The notes under the pieces: generated by a model | What the model was told of the DNA's origin: nothing | The model's database searches: none | The model's input: only the letters and a program-made list of their open reading frames with translations | Program-made: the position numbers and the translations under genes | Shown: positions 1 through 7,514 of the stretch, piece by piece | Layout: each line of letters starts with the position of its first letter | Numbering within the stretch: the stretch's first letter is position 1 | Assembly (NCBI GenBank): GCA_016934435.1 | Contig: JAFGSU010000442.1 | Span: forward strand, 1-18,209 | Source of the DNA: Candidatus Zhuqueibacterota bacterium | GTDB taxonomy: Bacteria; Zhuqueibacterota; Zhuqueibacteria; Residuimicrobiales; Residuimicrobiaceae | Direction: 5' to 3' | Length of the DNA: 18,209 nt

Positions 1-156
1 AGAGTATTAGAAGATCAGGAGCGGGCTGCGGGGCGATATACGGTGAATTGGGATGGAAGGGATGAAACGGGCAAGTATGTCTCTTCGGGCGTTTATTTTT
101 ACAAGATGACCGCCGATGATATTGTACTTACCAAAAAAATGGCTGTGATGAAATAA
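1..156 (+). CDS. 3' end of a protein with a C-terminal FlgD-like/T9SS sorting domain (partial)
   Basis: Frame 1 is open from the left edge to a TAA at 154-156 and gives the last 51 residues of a protein. The pattern GRYTVNWDGRDETGK followed by VSSGVYFYKM and a basic end (TKKMAVMK) is the classic second half of the FlgD Ig-like / type IX secretion 'type A sorting' domain found at the C-terminus of many exported FCB-group proteins. The fragment closely parallels the ends of the proteins at 4224-5015 and 12282-16274. The first half of the domain, with the usual YPNP motif, and all functional domains lie outside the window, so the protein's role is unknown. The next gene starts 45 bases downstream, so the two may be co-transcribed. 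Confidence 0.85.
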   Translation, partial: RVLEDQERAAGRYTVNWDGRDETGKYVSSGVYFYKMTADDIVLTKKMAVMK

Positions 157-201
157 TATGCACGATGATCAGTCGCATCATTTAACTGAGAGGAAATCGA
201 G

Positions 202-1986
202 ATGAGATTGAGCAGGACTTTAACAATTTTGATTTTTTTTATGATCACAGTCCTTGTGTCTCTTGGCAGTGCCCAGATAGTCGATGATTTTAATCGTTCG
301 ACACTAGGCCCTAACTGGACATATGATCCTGAATATCAAATTGTTAGCAATACACTGGATAATACTTCGACGGCAACCTCCAACGGATGGAATTATGTTG
401 CGGTATATAATGCCGTAACCGACCCGTTTGATGTCTCATTTAAATGGGCTCCTTCGGGAGATACTGAAGGCGTGAATTCCGGCGGTTTTGCCATGCTGTT
501 GAATGCAGCCTCCGTTTCTGCAAACGGCTATTTTATCATGCGTCGCTATGGCAGCATCGATTTAAATCCGATCGTCAACGGCAATGTCGACCGCACCATC
601 ACCATTGATACGGTGACGCCGAGCAGACCCAATCCGGCGCCCGGCAATACTATTCGCGTGGTATTTCGCACCGATGCTTCCGCCTATTATTTTGATTTTT
701 ATATTAACGGCGCACTCGACGGCACAGTGAGAGATAACCGCACCTCACGGCCGGCGATTCCAACACCTCATTACAGCGGCGTCTGTTTGTACGCCAATCG
801 TAACAACAATATCGATGACTATACCGTTCGGGCACAATCCATCACCGTGACGTCGCCCAATGGGGGTGAAGTGTGGCTGGTGAATTCAAATCACTCGATC
901 ACATGGACTTCTCTGGACTTTTCCGGCAATATCGCCATCGACCTTTCAACCGATGGGGGCTCTTCGTGGTCGTCCATTGTGGCTTCCACGGCAAATACCG
1001 GTAGCTATAGCTGGAACCTGCCCGGGACCACATCGACAACCTGCAGGGTGCGCGTCAAAGATGCGACCGACGGCAATCCGGCCGATGTCAGCGATGCCAA
1101 TTTTGAAATTGCGCCCGAGACGGAAGATATCAGGGTCATTGCCCCAAACGGCGGCGAAAATTGGGTCATCAACACACAGCAGGAAATCCGCTGGTATGGG
1201 ACCACGATCATCCCTTATGTGCGCATATCCTATTCAATAGATAATGGCGCCACCTGGATCCAGATCATCGCCAGCACGCCCAATGATGGATCGTTCATGT
1301 GGACGGTGCCGGCTCCCCTCACCGATCAGGCGCTGATTCGTATCGCCGACGCGATCGACAGTCTTCCCACAGATGATAGCGATGCGACATTTTCCATCTC
1401 CGCGCTTGTCACCCTGAGGATTCCGAATTCGAGCGGTCAACCGGGCTCCACCAATAACATCGTTAATCTATGGATGGATAACATGACCAATGTGCGCGGC
1501 GTGTCGTTGAAAATAACCGACAGCCCCAATCACCTCACCGCTGCCAATGTGATTCCCACCGGCCGTGCCTCCGGCTTTACCGTAGTAAAATCGGAAAACG
1601 GCACATCGGTCACCATTTTTATGGTGCACATGTCCGGCGGCGTCATTTCCCAGGGCAGCGGCCCGATCGCACAGATATCCTATGACGCGGCCGGCGGGGC
1701 GACCATCGGCACTTATTCCACCCTGGATATGTCAAGCGTCACCATCAGCGACGCCAATAGCAATCTGGTGGTGCCGGAATTGGTATCGGGACAGTTTCAT
1801 TATGTCAAAATCGGAGATCTGGACGCTGATAATGATGTAGATATTGACGATATTAACAGAGCCGTAGACATCGCCATGAAGCGAGGCGCCCCTGCCACCA
1901 CCTATGAATTATTATGCGGTGACCTCGATCACGATGGCGATCTGGATATGTTTGATCTTTTGGCCATATTTGACCTTGTTTATTAA
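202..1986 (+). CDS. Secreted multidomain protein: lectin-like domain, two Ig-like modules, cohesin-like domain, dockerin
   Basis: This 594-aa protein starts at an ATG preceded by AGAGGA with 7-base spacing. Residues 1-24 are a signal peptide. Residues about 25-210 (DDFNRSTLGPNW near the start) look like a concanavalin/LamG-type beta-sandwich. Two Ig-like modules follow at about 214-304 and 309-398; each begins with PNGGE, carries ITW or IRW, and has an 'n-GSY/F-sW-vP' core, as in the Kre9/KNH-like family. Residues about 403-532 (SGQPGSTNN near the start) resemble a cohesin. The C-terminus (538-594) is a dockerin with two calcium loops: D539, D541, D543, D545, D550 and D574, D576, D578, D580, D585. 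No enzyme domain is visible and there is no C-terminal sorting module, so it is probably a structural or adhesive surface protein. It is a tandem paralogue of the next gene. The domain order is well supported; the biological role is inferred. Confidence 0.88.
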   Translation: MRLSRTLTILIFFMITVLVSLGSAQIVDDFNRSTLGPNWTYDPEYQIVSNTLDNTSTATSNGWNYVAVYNAVTDPFDVSFKWAPSGDTEGVNSGGFAMLLNAASVSANGYFIMRRYGSIDLNPIVNGNVDRTITIDTVTPSRPNPAPGNTIRVVFRTDASAYYFDFYINGALDGTVRDNRTSRPAIPTPHYSGVCLYANRNNNIDDYTVRAQSITVTSPNGGEVWLVNSNHSITWTSLDFSGNIAIDLSTDGGSSWSSIVASTANTGSYSWNLPGTTSTTCRVRVKDATDGNPADVSDANFEIAPETEDIRVIAPNGGENWVINTQQEIRWYGTTIIPYVRISYSIDNGATWIQIIASTPNDGSFMWTVPAPLTDQALIRIADAIDSLPTDDSDATFSISALVTLRIPNSSGQPGSTNNIVNLWMDNMTNVRGVSLKITDSPNHLTAANVIPTGRASGFTVVKSENGTSVTIFMVHMSGGVISQGSGPIAQISYDAAGGATIGTYSTLDMSSVTISDANSNLVVPELVSGQFHYVKIGDLDADNDVDIDDINRAVDIAMKRGAPATTYELLCGDLDHDGDLDMFDLLAIFDLVY

Positions 1987-2061
1987 ATCTTCGGAAGCCC
2001 CGCTGGGTGTTTTAGGGACTTTTGAAATAAAGGCAACTTAGTTTAGCTTATAGGTGCACCG

Positions 2062-4155
2062 ATGAAACTTGGAAAACATTTTTTGATCCTCATGCTTCTG
2101 TTCCTCGTCGCTGGTGTGCGGGTGTACGGGCAAACCACCGTGGTCGATAACTTTAATCGAGCGTCGTTGGGAACCGATTGGGTTGTAGATCCCACCGCCT
2201 ATCAGATCGTCAGTAACTCGATGCTGGATAACGTTTCTACCGAAGCCGGTTGGAATTACTATGCAATTTTTCTGCCCATCGTCGATCCCACCGAAGTATC
2301 CTATAAATGGGATTTATCGGGCGATATCGAAGGCGCGAATTCCGGCGGCATCATCATGCGATATGATCGGACGCTTCATAATGGCTATTTTGTCCTGCGC
2401 CGGTACGGCAATATCGATCTGCATCCCATTATCTCCGGCATCATCAAGCGGGATGTGGTCATAAACTCGGCAGCTCCCTCTCTACCGAATCCAAAGCCCG
2501 GGGATGTGCTGAAGGTAGTGGGTTCATCAGATGGCACGGGACATATTTTTAAAGTGTACATCAATGGGACCCTGGATGGAACCGTGAAGGATGCGTCCAA
2601 GTTGTACGGCAATGGCAGCAATTTACATGGTGGATTGGCGCTGTACGGGCAGCGCAATAATAACATCGACGATTACACCACCAAGGGAAACGTGCCTCCA
2701 GGACCGATCGAAAGCATCACGATTAGTTCCCCGAACGGAGGAGAAACGTGGTACGCCAATTCTTCACACAACATCCTTTGGACATCGCTGAATTTTACCG
2801 GCAATGTGAAAATAGAATTATCGACCAATGGCGGCACTTCTTATACCACCATCGCCGCATCGGTGGCTAATACGGGCTCGTATGCCTGGACGGTGCCGAA
2901 TTCTCCATCTACCACCTGCCGCATACGCATCTCGGATGTGGTCGATAACAATCCGACCGACATCAGTAATGCCAATTTTACCATTGCGCCGGAACCCATC
3001 GATCTGGTCGTCACCTATCCCAACGGCGGCGAGATACTGTATTCGTCTTCGATCGAAACCATTTCCTGGACTTCTACGGTCTATACCGGCAATGTAAAAA
3101 TTGAATTGTCGCTGGATGGCGGCATAACCTACAGCGTGGTAACGGCTTCAACGCCGAATAATGGTAGCTACAGCTGGACGGTCCCCGCTTCATATTCCAC
3201 CCAATGCCGTATAAGAATTTCGGACACAGTTGATGGAGACCCTGTAGATGTCAGCAATGCCGATTTTGAAATCTCCGATGTGCCACCCGATCTACAGGTG
3301 TTGAGCCCGAACGGCGCGGAAAATTGGATCATAGGAACACAACAGGAAATACGCTGGACCGGACCGGGAAGCAGTACTTTGCCATATGTCAGAATCGACT
3401 ATTCCATCGATGACGGCGCAACCTGGACGACCATCATTACTTCTACCGAAAATGACGGCTCTTTTATGTGGACAGTACCGGGACAGATCACCACCCATGG
3501 GCGCGTGCGGGTACAGGATGCCAGTGACGGTTTGCCGAGCGATATCAGCGACAATCCGTTCTCCATCTCCGCCCTGGTTCACTTGAAAGTGAACGACAGC
3601 AGCGGTCAACCCGGCTCGACCAACAACCTGGTGACCATCTGGATGGATAATTTGACCAATGTCCGGGGGGTTTCGTTCCGTGTTACCGATAATCCCAATA
3701 ATTTAACCGCCGCGAATGTGGTGGCGGTGGGACGCGCATCGGGTTTTACAGTGACACGCGCGGAGAACGGCACTTCGGTGTTTGTCTTTATGGTTCACAT
3801 GTCCGGCGGCATCATTCCGGTGGGCGCGGGTCCCATTGCGCAAATTTCCTATGATGTGGCAAGCGGCGCCACGGTTGGTTCATTCTCCGATATGGCCCTG
3901 TCGGAAGTGACCGTGGCCGATGCCAACAGCAACCTGGTAGTGCCCGAATTGACCAACGGCAAATTTTATTTTGTAATCAAAGGTGATCTGGATAAAAATT
4001 CAGTTGTGGATATAAATGACATTAATCGTGCAGCTGAAATTGTTATGAAAACAGGGACACCAATGACTCCGTATGAACTTATGGCCGGTGATTTGGATAA
4101 CGACGGCGATGTCGACCTCTTTGATCTGTTGGTCATATTCGATCTTGTATATTAG
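2062..4155 (+). CDS. Secreted multidomain protein: lectin-like domain, three Ig-like modules, cohesin-like domain, dockerin
   Basis: This 697-aa paralogue of the preceding gene lies 75 bases downstream. The ATG follows AGGTG with 5-base spacing. It has a signal peptide (1-24, ending VYGQ), an N-terminal beta-sandwich domain (about 25-213, DNFNRASLGTDW near the start), and Ig-like modules at about 217-312, 312-405 and 409-500. A cohesin-like domain (about 505-635) and a dockerin (641-697) follow. The main difference from its neighbour is one extra Ig module; modules 1 and 2 are close in sequence (both have SPNGGE or YPNGGE, ISWTS or LWTS, and GNVKIELS), which suggests an internal duplication. 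The first dockerin loop is slightly degenerate (D642, D644, N646, D650, D653), with N replacing D at loop position 5; the second is canonical. It lacks a sorting domain and any recognised catalytic domain. A role in surface assembly or adhesion is inferred. Confidence 0.88.
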   Translation: MKLGKHFLILMLLFLVAGVRVYGQTTVVDNFNRASLGTDWVVDPTAYQIVSNSMLDNVSTEAGWNYYAIFLPIVDPTEVSYKWDLSGDIEGANSGGIIMRYDRTLHNGYFVLRRYGNIDLHPIISGIIKRDVVINSAAPSLPNPKPGDVLKVVGSSDGTGHIFKVYINGTLDGTVKDASKLYGNGSNLHGGLALYGQRNNNIDDYTTKGNVPPGPIESITISSPNGGETWYANSSHNILWTSLNFTGNVKIELSTNGGTSYTTIAASVANTGSYAWTVPNSPSTTCRIRISDVVDNNPTDISNANFTIAPEPIDLVVTYPNGGEILYSSSIETISWTSTVYTGNVKIELSLDGGITYSVVTASTPNNGSYSWTVPASYSTQCRIRISDTVDGDPVDVSNADFEISDVPPDLQVLSPNGAENWIIGTQQEIRWTGPGSSTLPYVRIDYSIDDGATWTTIITSTENDGSFMWTVPGQITTHGRVRVQDASDGLPSDISDNPFSISALVHLKVNDSSGQPGSTNNLVTIWMDNLTNVRGVSFRVTDNPNNLTAANVVAVGRASGFTVTRAENGTSVFVFMVHMSGGIIPVGAGPIAQISYDVASGATVGSFSDMALSEVTVADANSNLVVPELTNGKFYFVIKGDLDKNSVVDINDINRAAEIVMKTGTPMTPYELMAGDLDNDGDVDLFDLLVIFDLVY
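2710..3276 (+). repeat. Tandem Ig-like module repeat within the 697-aa protein
   Basis: Codons 217-312 and 312-405 encode two adjacent modules of about 95 residues with matching landmarks: PNGGE, a GNVKIELS strand, a GSY-WTVP core, a CRIRISD strand and a terminal SNA-F. The neighbouring paralogue at 202-1986 has two modules in all, against three here. This is consistent with gain of one module here or loss of one there. Confidence 0.7.
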
Positions 4156-4223
4156 GACAAACAGGCGTACCGTCGACCAACATTTAAAAGTAAACGGTCA
4201 TAATATATTTAAGGTATAACATC

Positions 4224-5015
4224 ATGAAAACGATTGGCAAATTCATTCTTTTCGTTTTTCTTGTCACCCAGACTGCGGTTTTTGCCTCGCAGGCAATCCT
4301 GCGGTTGGGGCAGGGGAATGGTGAATTGGGCAGCCAAAATAACATCATTAAAGTATATCTGGAAAATGACGTGCCTGTTCACGCCCTGCAAATGGCTGTG
4401 GCTGATATCCCGGATTTTCTCAAGCCCGATTCCATCTGGGTGACCGACCGCTGCGCCAATTTCATCGTGAGCAGCGAGGATGATACCCTCGGCAGATTCA
4501 ATATTATTCTGATTTCGTTCAATCCGTCTATGGCCATCGAGGCGGATACCGGCGCTATTTTGAACATCAGTTACTCTGTGGCGCCAAATGTAAATGATAT
4601 CAAAGTACTGGACCTTGTTTTTTATTCGCCTCCCACCGTATATAACAAGCAGGAGGGAAAAATCTCGACGACGACCTATGGCGGCAAGTTTATTATTGGC
4701 AGCACGGCGGTGGAAGAACCAGCGTTTGATATCCCATCGTCGTTCGAACTCATGCAGAATTATCCGAATCCTTTTAATCCGGTCACCCACATCGGTTTTA
4801 ATCTGCCGGCACGCAGCCGTGTTTCACTGGATATTTTCAATCTGCTGGGTCAACGTATCCGGAGGGTAACGGATCGCGAATATATGGCCGGCCGATATGA
4901 ATTGCAATGGGATGGGCTGGGCGATCGGGGAGAAGCGGTTGCCGCCGGTGTTTATCTCTATCAGTTGAGAACAGATCATTTTACTCAAACCCGAAGGATG
5001 GTTCTGGCCAAATAA
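4224..5015 (+). CDS. Small cohesin-like protein with a C-terminal FlgD-like/T9SS sorting domain
   Basis: This 263-aa protein lies 68 bases after the second dockerin gene; AAGG at 4211-4214 is a usable ribosome binding site. Residues 1-22 are a signal peptide (ending FASQ). Residues about 23-158 resemble a cohesin domain: ILRLGQGNGELGSQNN near the start matches the SGQPGSTNN strand of the two neighbours, and it shares the ISYSVA/ISYDVA strand near the end. Residues about 172-263 are a complete sorting domain with NYPNPFNP at 179-186, a 'LDIFNLLGQRI' strand, a 'GRYELQWDG' strand and GVYLYQLR. The protein is essentially one cohesin plus one sorting/anchoring module, so it may present a cohesin on the cell surface, possibly for the neighbouring dockerin proteins (inference). 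It is followed by a stem-loop terminator. Confidence 0.85.
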   Translation: MKTIGKFILFVFLVTQTAVFASQAILRLGQGNGELGSQNNIIKVYLENDVPVHALQMAVADIPDFLKPDSIWVTDRCANFIVSSEDDTLGRFNIILISFNPSMAIEADTGAILNISYSVAPNVNDIKVLDLVFYSPPTVYNKQEGKISTTTYGGKFIIGSTAVEEPAFDIPSSFELMQNYPNPFNPVTHIGFNLPARSRVSLDIFNLLGQRIRRVTDREYMAGRYELQWDGLGDRGEAVAAGVYLYQLRTDHFTQTRRMVLAK

Positions 5016-5054
5016 GGAAAATCCCCGTAAAGGTTGAATTAAGCTGATTTATCG

Positions 5055-5112
5055 GGCGCGTTCGCATACTAGCGGTAAGGGTGGGCAGGGTGGCAAACGA
5101 ACGCGCCTTTTG
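5055..5112 (+). terminator. Stem-loop terminator after the cohesin/sorting gene
   Basis: GGCGCGTTCG (5055-5064) pairs perfectly with CGAACGCGCC (5098-5107) and is followed by TTTTGTT, as expected of a rho-independent terminator reading rightward. The 33-base loop is unusually long. On the opposite strand no T-run follows the stem, so it would not serve the convergent gene ending at 5115 equally well. Confidence 0.65.
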
Positions 5113-5114
5113 TT

Positions 5115-5678
5115 CTATTTCTTCTTGAAAATCGCTCGCCAGCCGGTTCCTGTTTCCAGCAAATAGGGTTGATATAATTTACTCACACTGCTCGCCGGTT
5201 CAACAATGTAAAAAGCCTCCGGTGAAATATGTTTTACCAGTGAGAGAATATCCTGCAATTGTTTGCGCCTGCAGACAATATACAGCATGGTTACAGGACC
5301 GCTTTTACCTTCTCCAATAAAAGACGTCACCGCATAACCCTGGTTGCGTAGTTGCTCCGCCATCGATTTTTCATGATCCGGACTGAAAACGCGCAAAACA
5401 GAGTAGCCAAACGCCAATCGACGCTCGAAATATATACCGACAACATTACCGGTTGCAAAACCAAGGGCATAAAATACGGTCAGGACCGGTTCCTCGGCTA
5501 CTTTTTGCAGCACTTTGGCGACTACCAGCAACCAGAGGCTGACCTCAATAAAACCCATCATAAATGCAATCTTGGTTCGACCCTGAACGATGCTTATGGT
5601 TCGCACTGTTCCCAGCGTAACATCGGTGACGCGCGCGAGAAAGACGATCACGCCCAGTATAATAGTTGGATACGACAA
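5115..5678 (-). CDS. UPF0316 / DUF2179-DUF5698 family membrane protein
   Basis: This 187-aa protein has the usual length of the UPF0316 family. The start is a TTG at 5678, supported by AAGGA at 5686-5690 with 7-base spacing. The N-terminal half has about three hydrophobic segments (roughly residues 5-20, 38-58, 66-84). It includes the family-like stretch ARVTDVTLGTVRTISIVQGR and an aromatic-rich helix FIEVSLWLLVVAKV. The C-terminal half (about 100-165: GYAVTSFIGEGKSGPV, LYIVCRRKQLQDIL) is the soluble DUF2179-like alpha/beta domain. The molecular function of the family is not established. The gene begins 33 bases downstream of the C69 peptidase gene on the same strand, so the two are probably co-transcribed. 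Confidence 0.85.
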   Translation of the reverse strand: MSYPTIILGVIVFLARVTDVTLGTVRTISIVQGRTKIAFMMGFIEVSLWLLVVAKVLQKVAEEPVLTVFYALGFATGNVVGIYFERRLAFGYSVLRVFSPDHEKSMAEQLRNQGYAVTSFIGEGKSGPVTMLYIVCRRKQLQDILSLVKHISPEAFYIVEPASSVSKLYQPYLLETGTGWRAIFKKK

Positions 5679-5711
5679 AGTTTTTTCCTTAAAAAATTAT
5701 ATCCTATTCGC

Positions 5712-7328
5712 TCATTCTGGCACTTTTAAATGATCACCCGTTTGGTCGGCGATGGTACGATACCAGGCCGGCGGATATCCGGGGTGTTTCACTTGATTTA
5801 GTTCATTTTTTACGTTGCCGTCCAGGTATTTCACCAGAAGGAATTCACCCAATTTTTTCCAGCGTTCCACCGTGCTATTGCCAATTCGAACACAATAATC
5901 GGTGAGGAACTCGCGCGCCTGCTGCGGAGAGGTCTTGTATAGAGTTAGGGCAGCGCGATCCAGTTCAGGTACTTCCGCCAGGAATTGGCCTTCCAGTTCG
6001 CGTTGCACTTTTTGGATGTCCTGAATCATATCCGAGTATCTCGAGTAAGCAAAATTGGCGACAAAGTTGAAAACCCACCAGGCGGACTCCCAGGAAAATT
6101 CGTAAAAAGACCCCGTACCCACGGCGTAGCTTTTGGGTACGCGTTGAATGCCGCAATACATGGGTAAATAAACTGTACTGTAGGTGTCGTCGACTCCGAA
6201 CCAGAGGATACCGCCGATCGGGTCCGGTAATGAAGCGCGGGATTGTGTGATAAAAGAAAACCCTGTTTGTTGAGTGGAGACGGCCCGTTCGTTGATGTAT
6301 CTGACACTATCCACCTGCCATGTCAGCGGCCGCCACCGATAGGGGAGGTGGAATGGACCGGCGCCGATATCCTGAGACATATCCAGTACGGTTCCTTCAA
6401 AGTGGTCGCGCATCAATTCTATCACGTCGCGAACGGTCAGTTTTTTGTCGGGTTTAATCCATAACGGTGTGGGCTCCGCATCGGGATCGATGCCCATTGC
6501 CCAGTCGATGGGCAGATTTAATGAGGGCGCCGCTCGCCGGAAGGCGTTCCACACGCGCGCATCACAAAAGCGTCTGGCGGAAAAATCGGCAGGCGCATAA
6601 GCATCGGCAAAACTGAAATCCTTATCTTCGCCCGTAAAGTAACCTTTGTCGCGCGCGAAGGAGATAACATCTTTGGAATAAAGACAATTTTCCGGATCAT
6701 TCAACGGAAAGGTGCGAATACGCGCCTGGTTGGCATGGCCGCAGATATAGCCATCCGGCACGCGACGGGCTACCCAGACGGCTCCTTTATTATTTGGGCC
6801 TTTGCCGATCATTTCCATGATCCAAACCTCGTTCGGATCGGAGATGGAAAACGATTCGCCTCCGCTGCAGTAGCCATATTCCGCTGTCAGGTCGGTCATG
6901 ACTTTGATCGCCTCACGGGCAGTTTTCGCCCGCTGTAAGGCTAAATACATCAGGCTGCCATAATCCACGCCTCCCTCCGGATTATGCAATTCATGCCGGC
7001 CGCCATAGGTGGTTTCACCGATGGCCAGCTGGTGCTCGTTGATGTTGCCGACGACCGAATAGGTATAGGCGACCTGCTTGATTTTACCCAGATACTTTCC
7101 CGTATCCCACTCATAAATATCGATGAGCGATCCTTCCATGTGACGCGCCGCCGGGAAATAATACAGCTCGCCATAAAGCGTATGCGAATCCGCCGCATAA
7201 GTGATCATGGTGGAACCGTCGGCGGATGCGCCGCGTGTGATAAGAAAATTGGTGCATGCATAAAGGCCGGTTGTCAGACTCAGCCCGATCATTAATGCAA
7301 TCAGGGCCATGGCACGATTTAATTTCAT
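5712..7328 (-). CDS. Exported C69-family (PepD-like) peptidase
   Basis: A member of peptidase family C69 (Ntn-hydrolase fold, dipeptidase A type). The frame opens at 7352, but ATG 7328 is preferred: GGAGGT (7338-7343) lies 9 bases upstream and the resulting 538-aa protein begins directly with a signal sequence. Cys25, in ACTNFLITRGASADGST, is the expected N-terminal nucleophile once the leader is removed. Family landmarks include YAADSHTLYGELY, EWDTGKYLG, NINEHQLAIGETT, DYGSLMYLALQRAKTAREAI, ESFSISDPNEVWIMEMIGKG and GHANQARI. It probably hydrolyses small peptides outside the cytoplasm. The residues before Cys25 (LYA-C) also resemble a loose lipobox, so lipidation cannot be excluded, although it would conflict with the usual free-Cys mechanism. 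The UPF0316 gene follows 33 bases downstream. Confidence 0.9.
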   Translation of the reverse strand: MKLNRAMALIALMIGLSLTTGLYACTNFLITRGASADGSTMITYAADSHTLYGELYYFPAARHMEGSLIDIYEWDTGKYLGKIKQVAYTYSVVGNINEHQLAIGETTYGGRHELHNPEGGVDYGSLMYLALQRAKTAREAIKVMTDLTAEYGYCSGGESFSISDPNEVWIMEMIGKGPNNKGAVWVARRVPDGYICGHANQARIRTFPLNDPENCLYSKDVISFARDKGYFTGEDKDFSFADAYAPADFSARRFCDARVWNAFRRAAPSLNLPIDWAMGIDPDAEPTPLWIKPDKKLTVRDVIELMRDHFEGTVLDMSQDIGAGPFHLPYRWRPLTWQVDSVRYINERAVSTQQTGFSFITQSRASLPDPIGGILWFGVDDTYSTVYLPMYCGIQRVPKSYAVGTGSFYEFSWESAWWVFNFVANFAYSRYSDMIQDIQKVQRELEGQFLAEVPELDRAALTLYKTSPQQAREFLTDYCVRIGNSTVERWKKLGEFLLVKYLDGNVKNELNQVKHPGYPPAWYRTIADQTGDHLKVPE

Positions 7329-7427
7329 AATCGGATTACCTCCATCTTTCATTTCCTGTTCCTGGATGATGTTTGCTATCTTATTTACTGTTTAAATCGC
7401 GAAATATACACCCCTCCGTGGATTTAT

Positions 7428-7455
7428 ATTATAACGTTTGTTATTTTGCTCAATA
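7428..7455 (-). promoter_or_regulatory. Possible promoter for the C69 peptidase gene
   Basis: Reading leftward, a perfect TATAAT (7428-7433) lies about 100 bases before the peptidase start. The -35 is poor: TATTGA with a 16-base spacer (7450-7455), or TTGAGC with 14. A short tandem repeat ACTGATCACTGAT (7455-7467) adjoins the -35 and could be an operator half-site pair. The evidence is the -10 match and the position only. Confidence 0.3.
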
Positions 7456-7514
7456 CTGATCACTGATACAGCGCTGGCGACCGCAAATGGGCAACACACT
7501 TGCATGAAATCGGT

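Noticed and set aside
157..201. Inverted repeat ATGAT...ATCAT as a terminator between the partial gene and the 594-aa gene
   Set aside because: The arms are only 5 bp, AT-rich and not followed by a T-run; the 45-base gap is more consistent with read-through.
4209..4790. 193-codon minus-strand frame opposite the cohesin/sorting gene
   Set aside because: It overlaps a plus-strand gene with a signal peptide, a cohesin-like domain and a complete sorting domain; the antisense translation has no recognisable domain.
7328..7352. Start of the C69 peptidase at 7352
   Set aside because: The ATG at 7328 has a strong GGAGGT at 9 bases and places the signal sequence at the N-terminus; starting at 7352 adds eight polar residues.
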